64,000 nucleotides of DNA from Hevea brasiliensis (lineage: Eukaryota > Streptophyta > Magnoliopsida > Malpighiales > Euphorbiaceae): positions 59,067,191 through 59,131,190 of the forward strand of contig NC_079493.1 in NCBI RefSeq assembly GCF_030052815.1, in the 5' to 3' direction. Both the position numbers and the translations under genes were made by a program. Below the pieces are notes generated by a model. That model searched no databases and had not been told where the DNA came from. It saw only the letters and a program-made list of their open reading frames with translations. The stretch's first letter is position 1; every line of letters starts with the position of its first letter. This document shows, in pieces, positions 36,645 through 48,801 of the stretch.

Positions 36645-36932
36645 CTGCATGTTCTCATGTTGCTTCTGTAACTCATTACTCATGGAAGCAAGCATGTAAC
36701 ACTTAGCTCTCATATCATGCTCCTTGCACTTGTCCAAAGTTTCATGTTCCTCTTGTGTGGCCTCTGGAGGTAAGGGACCAGGAACATTTGAATCTAGAAC
36801 ATATCCTATATGTTCAAGGTTCAGGACAAGTTTCAAATTTCTTAGCCAATCAGACAGATTAGGTCCTGTCAACCTATTGTGATCAAGTATGCTTGCAAGG
36901 ATATTAGATGGTGGTGGTTGTTTTGTGCTCAT
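36645..36932 (-). pseudogene. D gag, N-terminal fragment
   Basis: The ATG at 36930-36932 starts MSTKQPPPSNILASILD, then RLTGPNLSDWLRNLKLVL, EHIGYVLD, CKEHDMRAKCYMLASMSN and ELQKQHENM. This is a typical Copia gag N-terminal region (UBN2/retrotran_gag_2 type). The frame runs directly into 3' LTR sequence at about 36644 and stops at 36627. Only about 96 native residues remain; nucleocapsid and all of pol are gone. Confidence 0.85.
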
Positions 36933-38099
36933 TTTTATCAGAAAATCAACTGCAGAAAATAACCAGATTAATTAGTAAATGTATCATGTAATTAACCAAA
37001 ATGATTATGGTCTTTTAATCAAATTGGTCCTCCCACTAACTTAGCGAATCCTACACTTCCAAAGTAGAAAACGGAAATCCTAGTTGGATGGATTTCTAGT
37101 GGGTGATTGAATTCTTATAATTCTATTGATCATCCTCAGGTACATCCGTGATTGGAATTACAATAAACTATAAGTGAGCAACTCCTTGCCCATCACATCT
37201 CATGTGAGGTTCAATCCATTACCTAGCTCCTAATGCTCAAAATCTCAGGTACATCCATTATTGACTTATCTTGCATTAGTTAAGTTGATCCCATTGAGCC
37301 AGTAATTATGCAAATAATTTTAATGTCCTCAGGTACATCCAATATTGGCCACTAAACCATTTACATATTTACAACATCTCATGCTTAACAATTTTTCTTA
37401 AGAAAATCTCTTAAATTAATTGCGTCTTATGCAACTATTTAAAATTTCTTAAAATAATTGCCCCAATGGAGGGCCTATGTTATAATTACTTTAATTATAG
37501 CATTTCCAACTTAATCATTTGTTTGGAAGATTTTATGGTCATTCTAATTACTATTAAGGTCTCACTTTGCACATTATCCAATTAGCATGTATATATCATA
37601 TAATAGCATACATTCCCATACATCTCATGCATTCATGGATAAGCAATAAATATTGCATGATCATGGACTTTCTAAAGGATTCAATTCTGAGCCACCAAGA
37701 ATTGAATCAGGGCATTCCTAGGTGCATTTCATTCATTCATTCATTTTACAAGAGTTGTTGAAGGAGTACATAATCAACACTTGATCTTGAATTCCTCCCA
37801 CTGGTCCCACCAATGCTCTTGACCTCCTTGAACTTCTTGCAATCTAATATTACATGGTAATCCTTGGCATACCAAGGCGAATTTACAAGAACTTAAATAA
37901 ATGAAATTACAACCCAAAAATTATTACAAACTTAATAATACATGCCCAAAATTAATTAAAATAAACTAATTAATTTACAATCCCAAAGAAACATAAAAGA
38001 AATAATCCAATCACATTGGTCTTTTATAGTCCATGATCATCCATCATGCATATCACTATTTAACAATTAAATAAAACATACATACTTAAATTAAATTGA

Positions 38100-38485
38100 A
38101 TATCTCATATTCAACTTAAAAATCCAGATTTGAATATGATTCAAATAAATTTAAAAATTCAGATTTGAATCTCATTCAAACAAATTTAAAAATTCAGATT
38201 TGAATCACATTCAAACAACTTTAAAAATTTAGATTTGAATCACATTCAAACAGTTTTTGAAAAATCAGATTTGAATCACATTCAAATATTTTTTGAAAAA
38301 TCAGATTTGAATCACATTCAAACATTTTTTAAAAAATCAGATCTGAATTTTATTCAATCAATTTTAAAAAATCAGATTTAAATATGATTCAAACAACTTT
38401 AAAAATTCAGATTTGAATCACATTCAAACAACTTTTAAAATTCAGGTTTGAATCACATTCAAACAATTTTTAAAATTCTGATTTG
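38100..38485. repeat. Tandem repeats in the D leader
   Basis: About ten diverged copies of a unit of about 38-40 bp with AAAAATTCAGATTTGAATC and ACATTCAAACA. The array lies between the primer site and gag. The rest of the leader (36933-38100 and 38486-38745) shows no recognisable feature. Confidence 0.88.
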
Positions 38486-38746
38486 AATCATAATTTAATT
38501 GTGTGATTAAAACTACTAATTAAACACTTTAATTAGTCAAAAAATAGGCCTTAGATCATACAACAATTGTAGAATTAAAAGCCAAACCTTAACCACCCAT
38601 GGAAGCCAAACCATGCGCACCATTGATGGCAATTTTCAATCATGCCGCCACACCTCTATTGCAACCAGCAATGGATCAATCATCTCATGATCAAATTACA
38701 CAATTAAATCATATAATCAACAATCTAAATGGCAAATATAGTGACG

Positions 38747-38756
38747 CTGATACCAA
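38747..38756 (-). promoter_or_regulatory. D primer-binding site
   Basis: One base after the 5' LTR end (GTTCTATCA) the minus strand reads TTGGTATCAGC. TGGTATCAG matches the complement of initiator tRNA-Met; the following bases diverge. Confidence 0.75.
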
Positions 38757-38757
38757 T

Positions 38758-40868
38758 TGATAGAACGAAAATGTGAAAAACACAAGTTTATACCATTGAA
38801 TTCAAAAATTTTCACCTAGGGTCACATGCATCATGCAAGATTTATTTTTATCTATTTGATTTCAATGATAAACAACATATTAAAACTCTTTTAATATGTT
38901 TTTGGATCTGTATTTGCAATTTAAGATTTTAAAATTAATCAGATTAATTTTAGAACCCTAGATTAAATCAAGAACGATTACACTAACCTCTCGATGCACT
39001 GCAGCGTGTCTGTGCCTTTGAGATTCATCTTCAGGACACCAGATGTTGTCCCTCTAGCTTGTCCACATCAAGAATACCTATGGCAGCCCTTGAACAGCTT
39101 CTAAAGCTTTTTCTATTAATTAGAAATTCAAGTTCTGCCTTCTAAGAGATTAGAGATGTAAACAGAACACTATAAACAATTTCTAGTGTTCTTAATTCAA
39201 GAGATTGATGGCTAATCTCTTTTAATTGATGAGAGAAGAAGAAGAATAGATGAAAAGCCTCCAAGTGGCGTGACAAAGGAGAGGAGTGGCTTTTGGTTAT
39301 TATTATTTTTTTTATATAACCATACTTAAATAGCTAGGTTAACACATTAAACCCTTGCCACATGTCACCCTTTGATTAGCTCTAGGTTTAAGTGACCCAA
39401 TCACATTGTGCCAAGTGTCAACCTATATTTAATCTTGATTTTAATCATCTTACATGATTAAAAAAACATTTGGCAAGCTTATGTGCAATCCTATGTGTCA
39501 CCATCTCATGGTGCCATGTGTCACACTATTAAATGACCAAAATGCCCCTGTGTCTTTATTTTGAGTTCTTAACCCAAAACAATTATTTTTCTTCTTCTAA
39601 TTAATTTTTATCAAATATAAATTAATTAATTAATCTCTATTAATTAATTTCTCATTAATTAAATTTATATTTAAACACTTCAAATATAAATTTAATTTAT
39701 ACTACACATCCAATAATCTAGATTTGGTTTCAAGTCATGCTAGGGACTTTGCAATTTAATTGCAAACCAAACCTATTTAATTAATTAATTAAACTCTTTA
39801 ATTAATTAACTTAATCATATTTAAGTAGGTGATAACTTGTGTATGTGTGTGACTTACTAGGCTCATCACTAATTGGCAATGAGACATGATATCAACTCTT
39901 AATATCATTAGAACTCTTTCTTACCATAAATGATTTCTCTAAATCATTTTATGAACCTCATAGACCATGGTTAACACCTAGCATAGCATACCATGGCCAC
40001 CCAATTAGTAATAAGGTTTACCTTAAATAAACCTATAATAATATGTTACCATGTACTAGAATCTCTCTGTTATAAAATCCCAACTCAAGCTAGAGTCATG
40101 GTTTATGTCAAACTCCATTTGCTATGAATATTATGCTCTCTTTTAATTCCAGTTCTTGATTAAAAGATTTTCTCATCAGAAACTCTTTTCTGAATAAATC
40201 TATCTGTCTTGGCCAGGAACTTGAAACATCAAGAACAATTAAATGAATATAGGATTTTATCTCTATTTACTTAGAGGAACAGATTCCATCTTGATCAACA
40301 CCTACCTCCATATATAACTAGTAGGAGCCAACACATGCCCATATACCCATACATAGTACAAGTATGAAAGCAGTATCAAACTCAAACTACCTATATACAA
40401 GATAACTGTGCTATCTCAGGTCTAAAAATTAAATGCACTGATATGATTTATGACAAAACATCGACAAGAGTAAACTCCATGTGCTTATCATAAGTGTCAC
40501 TAGTTTGGCCTACTTATCATTTATAAGTGCCTATCATGTTTGTTATATGGCATGAGACTCACCATTCCATCTTATTTATATCTCATATAAATAACTTGGG
40601 AACAAACATGAATACAATCTTTCTGCATAAGTCATGTCCTTATTATGAAGTATCTTCGATTGTGAACCTATTTATGATACTTTGTGCTAGAAATATTGTC
40701 ACTCATATTCTTAACAACTTAAGAATAATATTTCTAACAAAATATCAATGGACCTTTTATATTACACATAAATATATTATGTAAACAGAAAAGTGGAAAT
40801 GCCTTTTATTAATAAAAATATGTACAAGATACATACTAAATGATATGCTCTAGGGCATACTGCTGACA
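38758..40868 (-). repeat. D 5' LTR (2111 bp)
   Basis: On the minus strand it begins TGTCAGCAGTATGCCCTAGA and ends GTTCTATCA. AATAAAAGGC-type sequence near the start is common in Copia LTRs. Its inner 1.7 kb pairs with the split 3' LTR. No gene is seen; a short open frame near 40527 is not supported. Confidence 0.88.
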
Positions 40869-40873
40869 TATTT

Positions 40874-43800
40874 TACTATTCCGGTGACCAGTGTTGGTCC
40901 AGACAATTAAGGGGATTAGAATCACACTTAAGACAATTAGATAAGCCCTAAACACAAATAATTAGTAATTGTCAATTAGTTAAGTATAAATAAGAAAAAC
41001 AGAACATAAGAAGTTAAATGAGTCGAGAGTCACAGCGATGGGTGACCTTCTCGGGAAGGATTGCGAAATCAATTTAAACTCAAATTTTGAACCATAAAAT
41101 GTGACACTGCGGTACTTAGAACCATTGTGAACACAATGGAAAAGAGAAAATCACAAAAAAGAATTGTTAAGCCAATCAAATAATTAGGTCAGGGATCCGG
41201 AAGAAATATTGAATTATTTACGAACCGGGTCAAACCGGTGAGGGACAATTTGATCAATTGACCCTGAGAGCTGACTCCTGACCTAACTTTCAAATAAAAT
41301 TGGAGAAAAAAAAAATTCGAATTTGAGAATTAAATTAAAGAATCAATAGAAAAAAAAAAAAAGAGGAGATAGAAAAAGTTGAAAAAGGTTGATTACATCA
41401 TGCATGATACAATAAACTTACCAATTTAAGAAATTGAAAATTGTGGGATAACTATCTATTAAAAGAGCATAAAATAACAAAAAGAAAAAAAATATATAAT
41501 TACTTCTCCTTCCATTTTCCGCTGCCCCTTTCTCTCTCATTTCTCTCATTTCCTTTCCACTATTAACACCCATCTCAAGCTTTCAAAAGCTTGATTTTAT
41601 TTTATAAACTCCTTAACTCCTTTAAGTAAATCTTGTTCTTGGACCTTGACAAGCATCTTGTGAACAAAAAGGATGAGGAAGGTGGAGAATTGAAGAATTA
41701 GGGAATTCAAAAATTGAGGTAAGTGTAACTTTAAGCTTAGATTTTTATCAAATGCATGAATTTAAGTTTAAATGTGATGAAATTTCATTAGAAATAAAGA
41801 AAACTATGCTTGAATAATGGGAGTGAGAATTTGGCAGCCATGGAATTAAGAGATGTTGAAGTGTTTTAGTTCAATTAATTATGTATGTAAGCTTGATTAA
41901 GCATGTAAAGATGATTAGAACATTTTAATTATTTGAATTATGATGAATTGTATAAGTAGGGTTCATAACACCTAGGGTTTGGAGACAAAAATTTTGAGAA
42001 ATGGTCAAATGATGTGATTAACATTGGTTGAGATTAAAAATGGTCATTTGTGACCAGTTGAGGTATGTTAGTAGTGTTAGAATTAGGCTTCAATTCGGAT
42101 TGGTTGTGGGTAGCTTACAAGAAGTAGGACCAAGGTCAATTTCAGGGACCAAAACTAAAAATTTACTTGTCCAATTGGTATGAGACCAATTGGGAATAAA
42201 AATAGACACAAAATGGAACATTTTTCATTTAGGAATCATGCCCAAAAAGTGAGCAAAACCTAGTGAACAAATTGACCAAATAAACAGTTTTTATTCATTT
42301 GGCCATAACTTTGGCTAGACAGGTCTAAATGACTTGAAATTTTGCCAGTGGAAAGCTGAGATATAGACCTAAAACTTTCATGAAGAACACAAACTCAAAT
42401 TATTCCCTTAACCAAGTCATTTGGACACTTAAATTTAGTGACCTAAAACTGCTAGAACCAGTTTGGTGCCCAGAAATCTGGGTTAAGTCTAATCCGGCAG
42501 CCATGATTCAAATGACTATAACTTGATCTAAAAAACTCCAAATGGAGTGATTCAAAAAGGAGAATAAAGTTAAGAAATTAAGGGACAATTTCTATGAAGA
42601 AAACTTAGCCTAATTCTAACAGCAAAATGACCAATGGAACAGTACAACATAAGACGCCAAAACTGAAAATTTGCAATTTTGCCTAAAAGACCTAAGTTTT
42701 GAGAAAACAACCAAAACCAACAAAATTGGTGACCAAAATGTGGTATGTGAGTATAGTTGGAGTTCCATTACCTTTTAAGTATAAGAAAGTCAATATTTTG
42801 ACTTGAATAGTATCATGAACAGTAACCACAACATGAAAATTTGCAAGAATGTAAGTTTAAGCATGTTGGAATTAATTATTGGAATTGTTATGAAGTAAAG
42901 ATACTGAGACACTATAAATTTTGTGTTTCAGCTGAAAAAGACTCGAAAAGTCTGAGAGACTGAATCAAGGCCAAGAGGCGACTCACGTCAGGTCTATGCA
43001 CAATAATTCTTGTTTAAATATTTAATTCTTGAAAATTTGACTTCTATGTCAATTATGAATTGTGTTGCCATTTTATGATTGCAAATATGACTTTGGGAAT
43101 TGATCAGATTTCTCACAAATTATTTGATTAAATTGTTTTGAATTGATTTTGTGTTCACACTTAGCATGACAATACCACATTATTCATCCATTTATGGGGT
43201 TGAGATCGATTATTTTCCTCCCTCTATAGTTTACCGGTTGAGGTTGTAGATCGGATGAGTACTCATTAGCTAGCTAACCACATCTCTCATCGATTTCGAT
43301 TAGTGGGGTTATAGATCGCTTTGTCGTAGTGTACAACATGGCATTAATCGGAAATTTTGTGTTATGGCTTAAGTTGTGCATGAATTGGTAACACTATGTT
43401 TATTAAATTGTTTGACCAAAATTGTGCTATAATGAGTTTTGATAAATTGTGAAATGTAATTGTGCAATATTTAAATTGTGTTTTATCAATGAATATTTTA
43501 TGTATTGTATTTCAAATTTTTATTGTGCATCACTGAGTATTTTTATGCTCAGCGATAGCTTATTTTGCTATCGCAGATAGTAACAAGGCAAAAGTAGTAG
43601 AGTGAGCTACTGAACTGGAAAAGCTTCCATTGATATTTTGTACGGGTATTTATTTATACCCTTGTAGTTAATTGATGTAAATATTATAATGTTTTATGTA
43701 TTAATGTAAAGTTGAGCAGTTGTATAACAAATTGTAATAATATTATTTTTGAATTTTCCTTTTATAAATTAAGATTTGTAATTGTGAATTTCGTACTATA

Positions 43801-44216
43801 TGCACTGTGAATGAAGTTATGAAATATTTTAAGTTGATAAATTTTTGGTTGAATTATGGAATGAATTGAATTGTGTTGACTTGAGATTATTTGGAGGTTG
43901 GGAGTTGTGAAATATTTATTGGAAGTGTTTTTCTCAGGTATTTGAAGAACTGTTTTCTCAAAATACAGATGGCACTCTGCCGAAATTTTTATAAAATTTG
44001 CGGAAAAATAAAAATGGACAAAAATTTTTACTAGTTTTTAAGCTTTGAATAAATGATTGTAATTCCTACCAAAATGCTCACCACTTTCAAAATGTAAGAA
44101 AATGGTTTTAAAATCCCTTGTAGTGTACTTAATGAATTATCAGTATGTGAAGTTCGGTAGTTCATTAGGTATTCTAAGGAATCATGTTATGCCTTACAGA
44201 GGGGTAAGGTGTGACA
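40874..44216 (+). repeat. E 5' LTR (main part; first 34 bp at 22777-22810)
   Basis: D lies between positions 34 and 35 of this LTR. Total length is about 3.38 kb. It includes the conserved CCGGTGACCAGTGTTGGTCC motif (40881-40900), a donor-like TTGAG/GTAAGT at 41719, a hairpin at 42274-42304 and double hairpins at 43533-43552 and 43552-43574. It ends GGGGTAAGGTGTGACA. No gene is seen in it. Confidence 0.9.
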
Positions 44217-44224
44217 TGTTTTAG

Positions 44225-44236
44225 TGGTATCAGAGC
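44225..44236 (+). promoter_or_regulatory. E primer-binding site
   Basis: TGGTATCAGAGC lies eight bases after the 5' LTR end, a perfect match to the initiator tRNA-Met type. Confidence 0.93.
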
Positions 44237-44405
44237 ATGGTTTTGCAATAAATTTTGAGTATTTATGTGAATATTTCTTTGATAAGTACAACTGCTCAAG
44301 TGTCTTTAATTGATACATATGACATACCTACATCATGAATATGCACTAATAGAGGTCAACCTCCTTGTGTTTAATGTCAGGAATTAGAAATTTTTGGGGA
44401 ATGGA

Positions 44406-45517
44406 ATGGAAGAGGGAGATCATTCTGTGGAACAATCTGTTGAGGTTGAGGTTCAAGGGGAAGCCCCAACACTCCAGAACATGAGTGGGTCAGCGACTCC
44501 AGCTCCTACTCCAGCACTGCAGTTTCCTACTCAGTTTGCACAGTAGATAGCTGCGTTTTTCTAATAAATGGCGGAAAATGTGCCACCTCAAATTCAAATG
44601 TAAACACCCATAGCACAACCACAGCCCTCGGCTCGGCAATATGAAAAATTGATAAAATTTAGGGCCACCGAGTTTAAGGGCACTGTGGATCCACTAGAGG
44701 CAGAACAGTGGTTGGAAAGAATGGAACGGGTTTTTAGAAAGCTGTAGTGTACTGAAGAATTAAAATTTAAATATTCAGTATCTCTTCTCCAAGGGATGCA
44801 TATGAATGGTGGAATACCATCATCCATAGCCTGGTTGAGCCATTTGTGTTGACCTGGTCAGACTTTTTGAGGGAGTTTCGATAGAAGTGGATCCCTGATG
44901 CTTATGTGGATATGAAGTTACAAGAATTCCTGAGTTTGAAACAAGGGGATAGAACAATAGCAGAGTATAAACGAGACTTTTCAAGGCTAAGCCACTATGC
45001 TGGAAGCTTATTCTCCACCCTCAGAGACAGATGTAAGAGTTTTGAGTCCGGGTTAAGGCCGAATCTGAGGATACAAGTTGTGGGATTCAAACACTATAAT
45101 TTTTCTGAGCTGATTTCACAAGCCCTGGAACTGGAAAGGATAGAATCAGAAGGGGCAGTGAAGAAGGGTACACAAGAGAAAGAGAAGATTGAAAAGACTA
45201 CTGGACAAGCACCTGAGAGTGGTTCTAGGAAGAGGAAACAGTTTGGGGGATCCAGCTCTCGTAGATCTGGCAGAGGTAGATTCTCTGGCCAAAGACCACC
45301 CCGGTCTGGTTAGCAGACCAAGCAAGCACCCCGAGGAGCTCTATCAGTACAGCAGTGTGAAACTTGTGGTAGAACACACGGTGGGGTTTGTTTCAAGGAC
45401 ACCGATGCATGTTTTAACTATGGAGGGAGCGAACATTTCGCTAAGGATTGTACCAGTCCGTGCCGGTCTGGACCTTCTACTACATCTGAAAGATAAGCCC
45501 AAGTCGCTATACCTAGA
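44406..45517 (+). pseudogene. E gag
   Basis: ATG at 44406 gives MEEGDHSVEQSVEVEVQ. The capsid-type domain includes EAEQWLERMERVFRKL, FLSLKQGDRTIAEYKRDF and FKHYNFSELISQALELERI. A basic Gly/Arg/Ser tail (SSSRRSGRGRFSGQR) and zinc knuckles follow (CETCGRTHGGVC and a damaged CFNYGGSEHFAKDC). TAG stops occur near 44545, 44563, 44745, 44882 and 45311, several explained by CAG to TAG, plus a one-base loss near 44795. Gag would package the RNA into virus-like particles. Confidence 0.85.
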
Positions 45518-46750
45518 GTGTCACAGCTAGCTGGTAGAGGTAGGGGTCCTGGTAACACTCCTGGAAGTCAAAGTACTGTTAACCAACTAGCACCCAGTGG
45601 CGCACCAGTCAGAGTGTATACCATGCATCAAAGGGAGGAGGCTGAAATGTCAGACGTAATAGCTGGTATTTTCTCCATCCTTGACCAAGATGTATATGTG
45701 TTGTTTGATCTAGGCTCCACACATTCATATGTCAGTGCTAGTCTGATGTATTCTACTACTATTCAGTGTGTACCAATGGACTATGATGTGCTAGTAACTA
45801 GTCCATTAGGCCAAGATGTTAGGGTAAATAGACTATATAAGGATTGTCCTTTGGTAATCCAAGGACACACTTTTCTGTCTAATTGGATTGAAATGCCCTT
45901 CAAAGATTATGACATTATCTTAGGCATAGATTGGTTAGCCAGGCATCATGCAATGATTGATTGTAGACTGAAGATAGTCACTTTTGGTCTTGCTCAGTAT
46001 GGTGATGTAGTAATACATGAGGAGAGGCAGTTATTGCCTTCAAACATCATTTCAGCTGCACTGACCAGAAAAATGATTAGGAAGGGGTGTCAGGCATACT
46101 TGGCACATGTGATAGACACCCAAGTGGGTAGTCCAGCATTGAGGGACATCCCTACAATATGTGACTTTCCGGATGTATTTCCTGATGAATTGCTAGGATT
46201 ACCTCCCAAAAGAGAAGTGCAGTTTGAAATTGATGTTATGCCTAGTGTGGACCCAATCTCTATAACACCATATAGAATGGCTCCAGCAGAATTGAAAGAG
46301 TTGAAAGTGCAGTTGCAAGAGCTGCTTGACAAGGGCTTTATCCGCCCTAGTGTGTCACCTTGGGGAGCGCCAGTGTTGTTTGTAAAGAAGAAGGATGGCA
46401 CTCTCCGGTTATGCATTGATTATCGACAGTTGAATAAGGTGATAATAAAGAACAGATACCCATTGCCTCGCGTTGATGACTTGTTTGATCAGTTAAGGGG
46501 TGCAGCTGTGTTCTCCAAAATTGACCTGAGATCAGGTTATTGTCAGCTGAAAGTACAAGACCAAAGTATTCCTAAAACTGCATTTAGAACTGGCTATGGC
46601 CATTATGAGTTCTTGGTCATGCCATTCGAGTTAACTAATGCTCCGGGTGCTTTTATGGATCTAATGACCACTATCTTCAGACCATACCTCGACCAGTTTG
46701 TTATGGTATTCATATATATTGGTCTATTTGAGGAGTGCAGAAGAGCATGA
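45518..46750 (+). pseudogene. E protease and reverse transcriptase
   Basis: A 410-codon open stretch in the same frame as gag. The protease site reads [15 protein letters not shown] (relatives have D-S/T-G, so the triad is altered). [15 protein letters not shown] and [19 protein letters not shown] follow. RT motifs are complete up to the catalytic box ([50 protein letters not shown]). There FIDDILVY is replaced by FIYIGLF through loss of five bases near 46710, which removes both catalytic Asp and shifts the frame. Confidence 0.9.
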
Positions 46751-47541
46751 TAGACATCTGCGGATTGTACTACAAACTTTAAGGGAGAAACAGCTATACG
46801 CCAAATTGTCAAAGTGTAAATTTTGGCTGAAGGAGATATCCTTTTTGGGACACATAGTATCAGCAAGGGGTATTAAGGTAGATCCTAGCAAGATAGAAGT
46901 TGTCCTCAATTGGAAGTCACCCAGAAATATCACAGAGATTTGCAGTTTCCTAGGGTTAACTGGATACTACCGCCGTTTTGTGAAAGGATTCTCTATGTTG
47001 GCATCTCCATTGACCAAGCTGCTTAGGAAAGATGTGAAATTTCAGTGGACGGACAAATGCCAACAGAGTTTTGATGAATTGAAGAGGTATTTCACTAAGG
47101 CTCTAGTCCTAACTTTACCTACACCGGGTAAAGAATATACAGTTTATAGTGATGCTTCTCACAATGGGTTAGGCTATGTGTTAATGCAAGATCGAAATGT
47201 CATTGCCTATGCATCACCTCAGCTGAAACCGCATGAGAGGAATTATCTAACACACGACTTGGAGCTTGCAACTATTGTGTTTGCTCTTAAGTTCTGGAGG
47301 CACTATTTGTATGGGGAGAAATGCTACATCTACACAGATCATAAGAGTTTGAAGTATTTGGGCACCCAGAAAGAACTAAATTTGAGATAGAGGAGTTTGT
47401 TAGAGTTGATAAAAGATTACGATTGTTTGATAGACTATCAGCCAGGGAAAGCTAATGTTGTGGCTGACGCTTTAAGTCGCAAGACTATGGTAAGTCTACG
47501 GGTTACTCCTTTGTCTATGGTACATGAGTTGAGATCATTAC
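46698..47541 (+). pseudogene. E RT end and RNase H, truncated
   Basis: After the five-base deletion the frame resumes with [30 protein letters not shown] and [16 protein letters not shown]. RNase H has [47 protein letters not shown] and, after a TAG at 47388, [12 protein letters not shown]. The native frame ends at MVHELRSL, where sequence jumps into the 3' LTR at about 47542. Integrase and chromodomain are gone. Confidence 0.9.
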
Positions 47542-48801
47542 AGGTCAGGGATCTGGAAGAAATATTGAATTATTTACAAACTGGGTCGAACCAACGAGGG
47601 GCAATTTGGTTAATTGACCCCGAGAGCTGACTCCTGACCTAACTGTTAAATAAAATAGGAGAAAAGAAAAATTCAGAATCGAGAATTAAATTGAAGAACT
47701 AATAGAAAAATAAATAAAAAAAAGAGGAAAAAGAAAAAGTTGAAAAAGGTTTATTACATCATGCATGATGCAATAAACTTACTAATTTAAGAAATTGAAA
47801 ATTGTGGGATAACTATCTATTAAAATAGCATAAAATAACAAAAAGAAAAAAAAAATTAATTACTTCTCCTTCCATTTTCCATTACCCCTTTCTCTCTCAT
47901 TTCTCTCATTTCCTTTCCACTATTAACACCCATCTCAAGCTTTCAAAAGCTTGATTTTATTTTATAAACTCCCTAACTCCTTTAAGTAAATCTTGTTCTT
48001 GGACCTTGACAAGCATTTTATGAACAAAAAGGAAGAGGAAAGTGGAGAATTGAAGAATTAAGGAATTCACAAATTGAGGTAAGTGTAACTTTAAGCTTAG
48101 ATTTTTATCAAATGCATGAATTTAAGTTTAAATGTGATGAAATTTCATTAGAAATAAAGAAAACTATGCTTGAATAATGGGAGTGAGAATTTGGAAGCCA
48201 TGGAATTAGGAGATGTTGAAGTGTTTTAGTTCAATTAATTATGTTTGTAGGCTTGATTAAGCATGTAAAGATGATTAGAACACTTTAATTGTATGAATTA
48301 TGATGAATTGTATAATTAGGGTTCATAGCACTTAGGGTTTGGGGACAAAAATTTTGAGAAATGGTCAAATGGTGTATTTAGCATTATTTAAGATGAAAAA
48401 TAGTCATTTGTGACCAGTTGACGCATGTTAGAAGTGTTAGAATTAGGCTTGAATTCGGATTGGTTGTGGGCAGCATGCAGGCAGTAGGACCAAGGTCTTT
48501 TTCAGGGACCAAAACTAAAATTTTTTAAGTCCAATTGGTATGAGACCAACTGAGAATAAAAATAGACACAAAATGGAACATTTTTCATTTAGGAATCGTG
48601 CCCAAAAAGTGAGCAAAACCTAGTGAACAAATTGACCAAATCCGGACTTAGGCAATCTGACCTGTACAAAAATGACCAAATGAACAGTGTTTGTTCATTT
48701 GGCCATAACTTTGGCTAGGCAGGTCTAAATGACTTGAAATTTTGCCAGTGGAAAGCTGAGATATAGACTTAAAACTTTCATGAAGAATACAAACCCAAAT
48801 T
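47542..48801 (+). repeat. E 3' LTR, first part (5' truncated)
   Basis: Similarity to the 5' LTR begins with AGGTCAGGG (47542, equivalent to 41186) and continues to the F insertion. About 350 bp of LTR start are missing. It keeps the donor-like GAG/GTAAGT at 48079 and a hairpin at 48674-48704. It also has about 38 bp near 48640 that the 5' LTR lacks. Confidence 0.9.

Larger units (their letters stand above)
22811..40868 (-). mobile_element. Element D: Ty1/Copia element with deleted pol, interrupted by C
   Basis: The element is flanked by TATTT (22806-22810 and 40869-40873). On the minus strand it begins TGTCAGCAG at 40868 and its last LTR ends GTTCTATCA at 22811. It retains 5' LTR, primer site, a long leader, the N-terminal part of gag and a truncated 3' LTR. 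Protease, integrase, RT and RNase H are absent, removed by a deletion from gag into the 3' LTR. It could move only with proteins from another element. Confidence 0.9.

Noticed and set aside
40527..40784. 85-codon plus-strand frame in the D LTR
   Set aside because: It sits antisense within the LTR start region and shows no domain or homologue I recognise.
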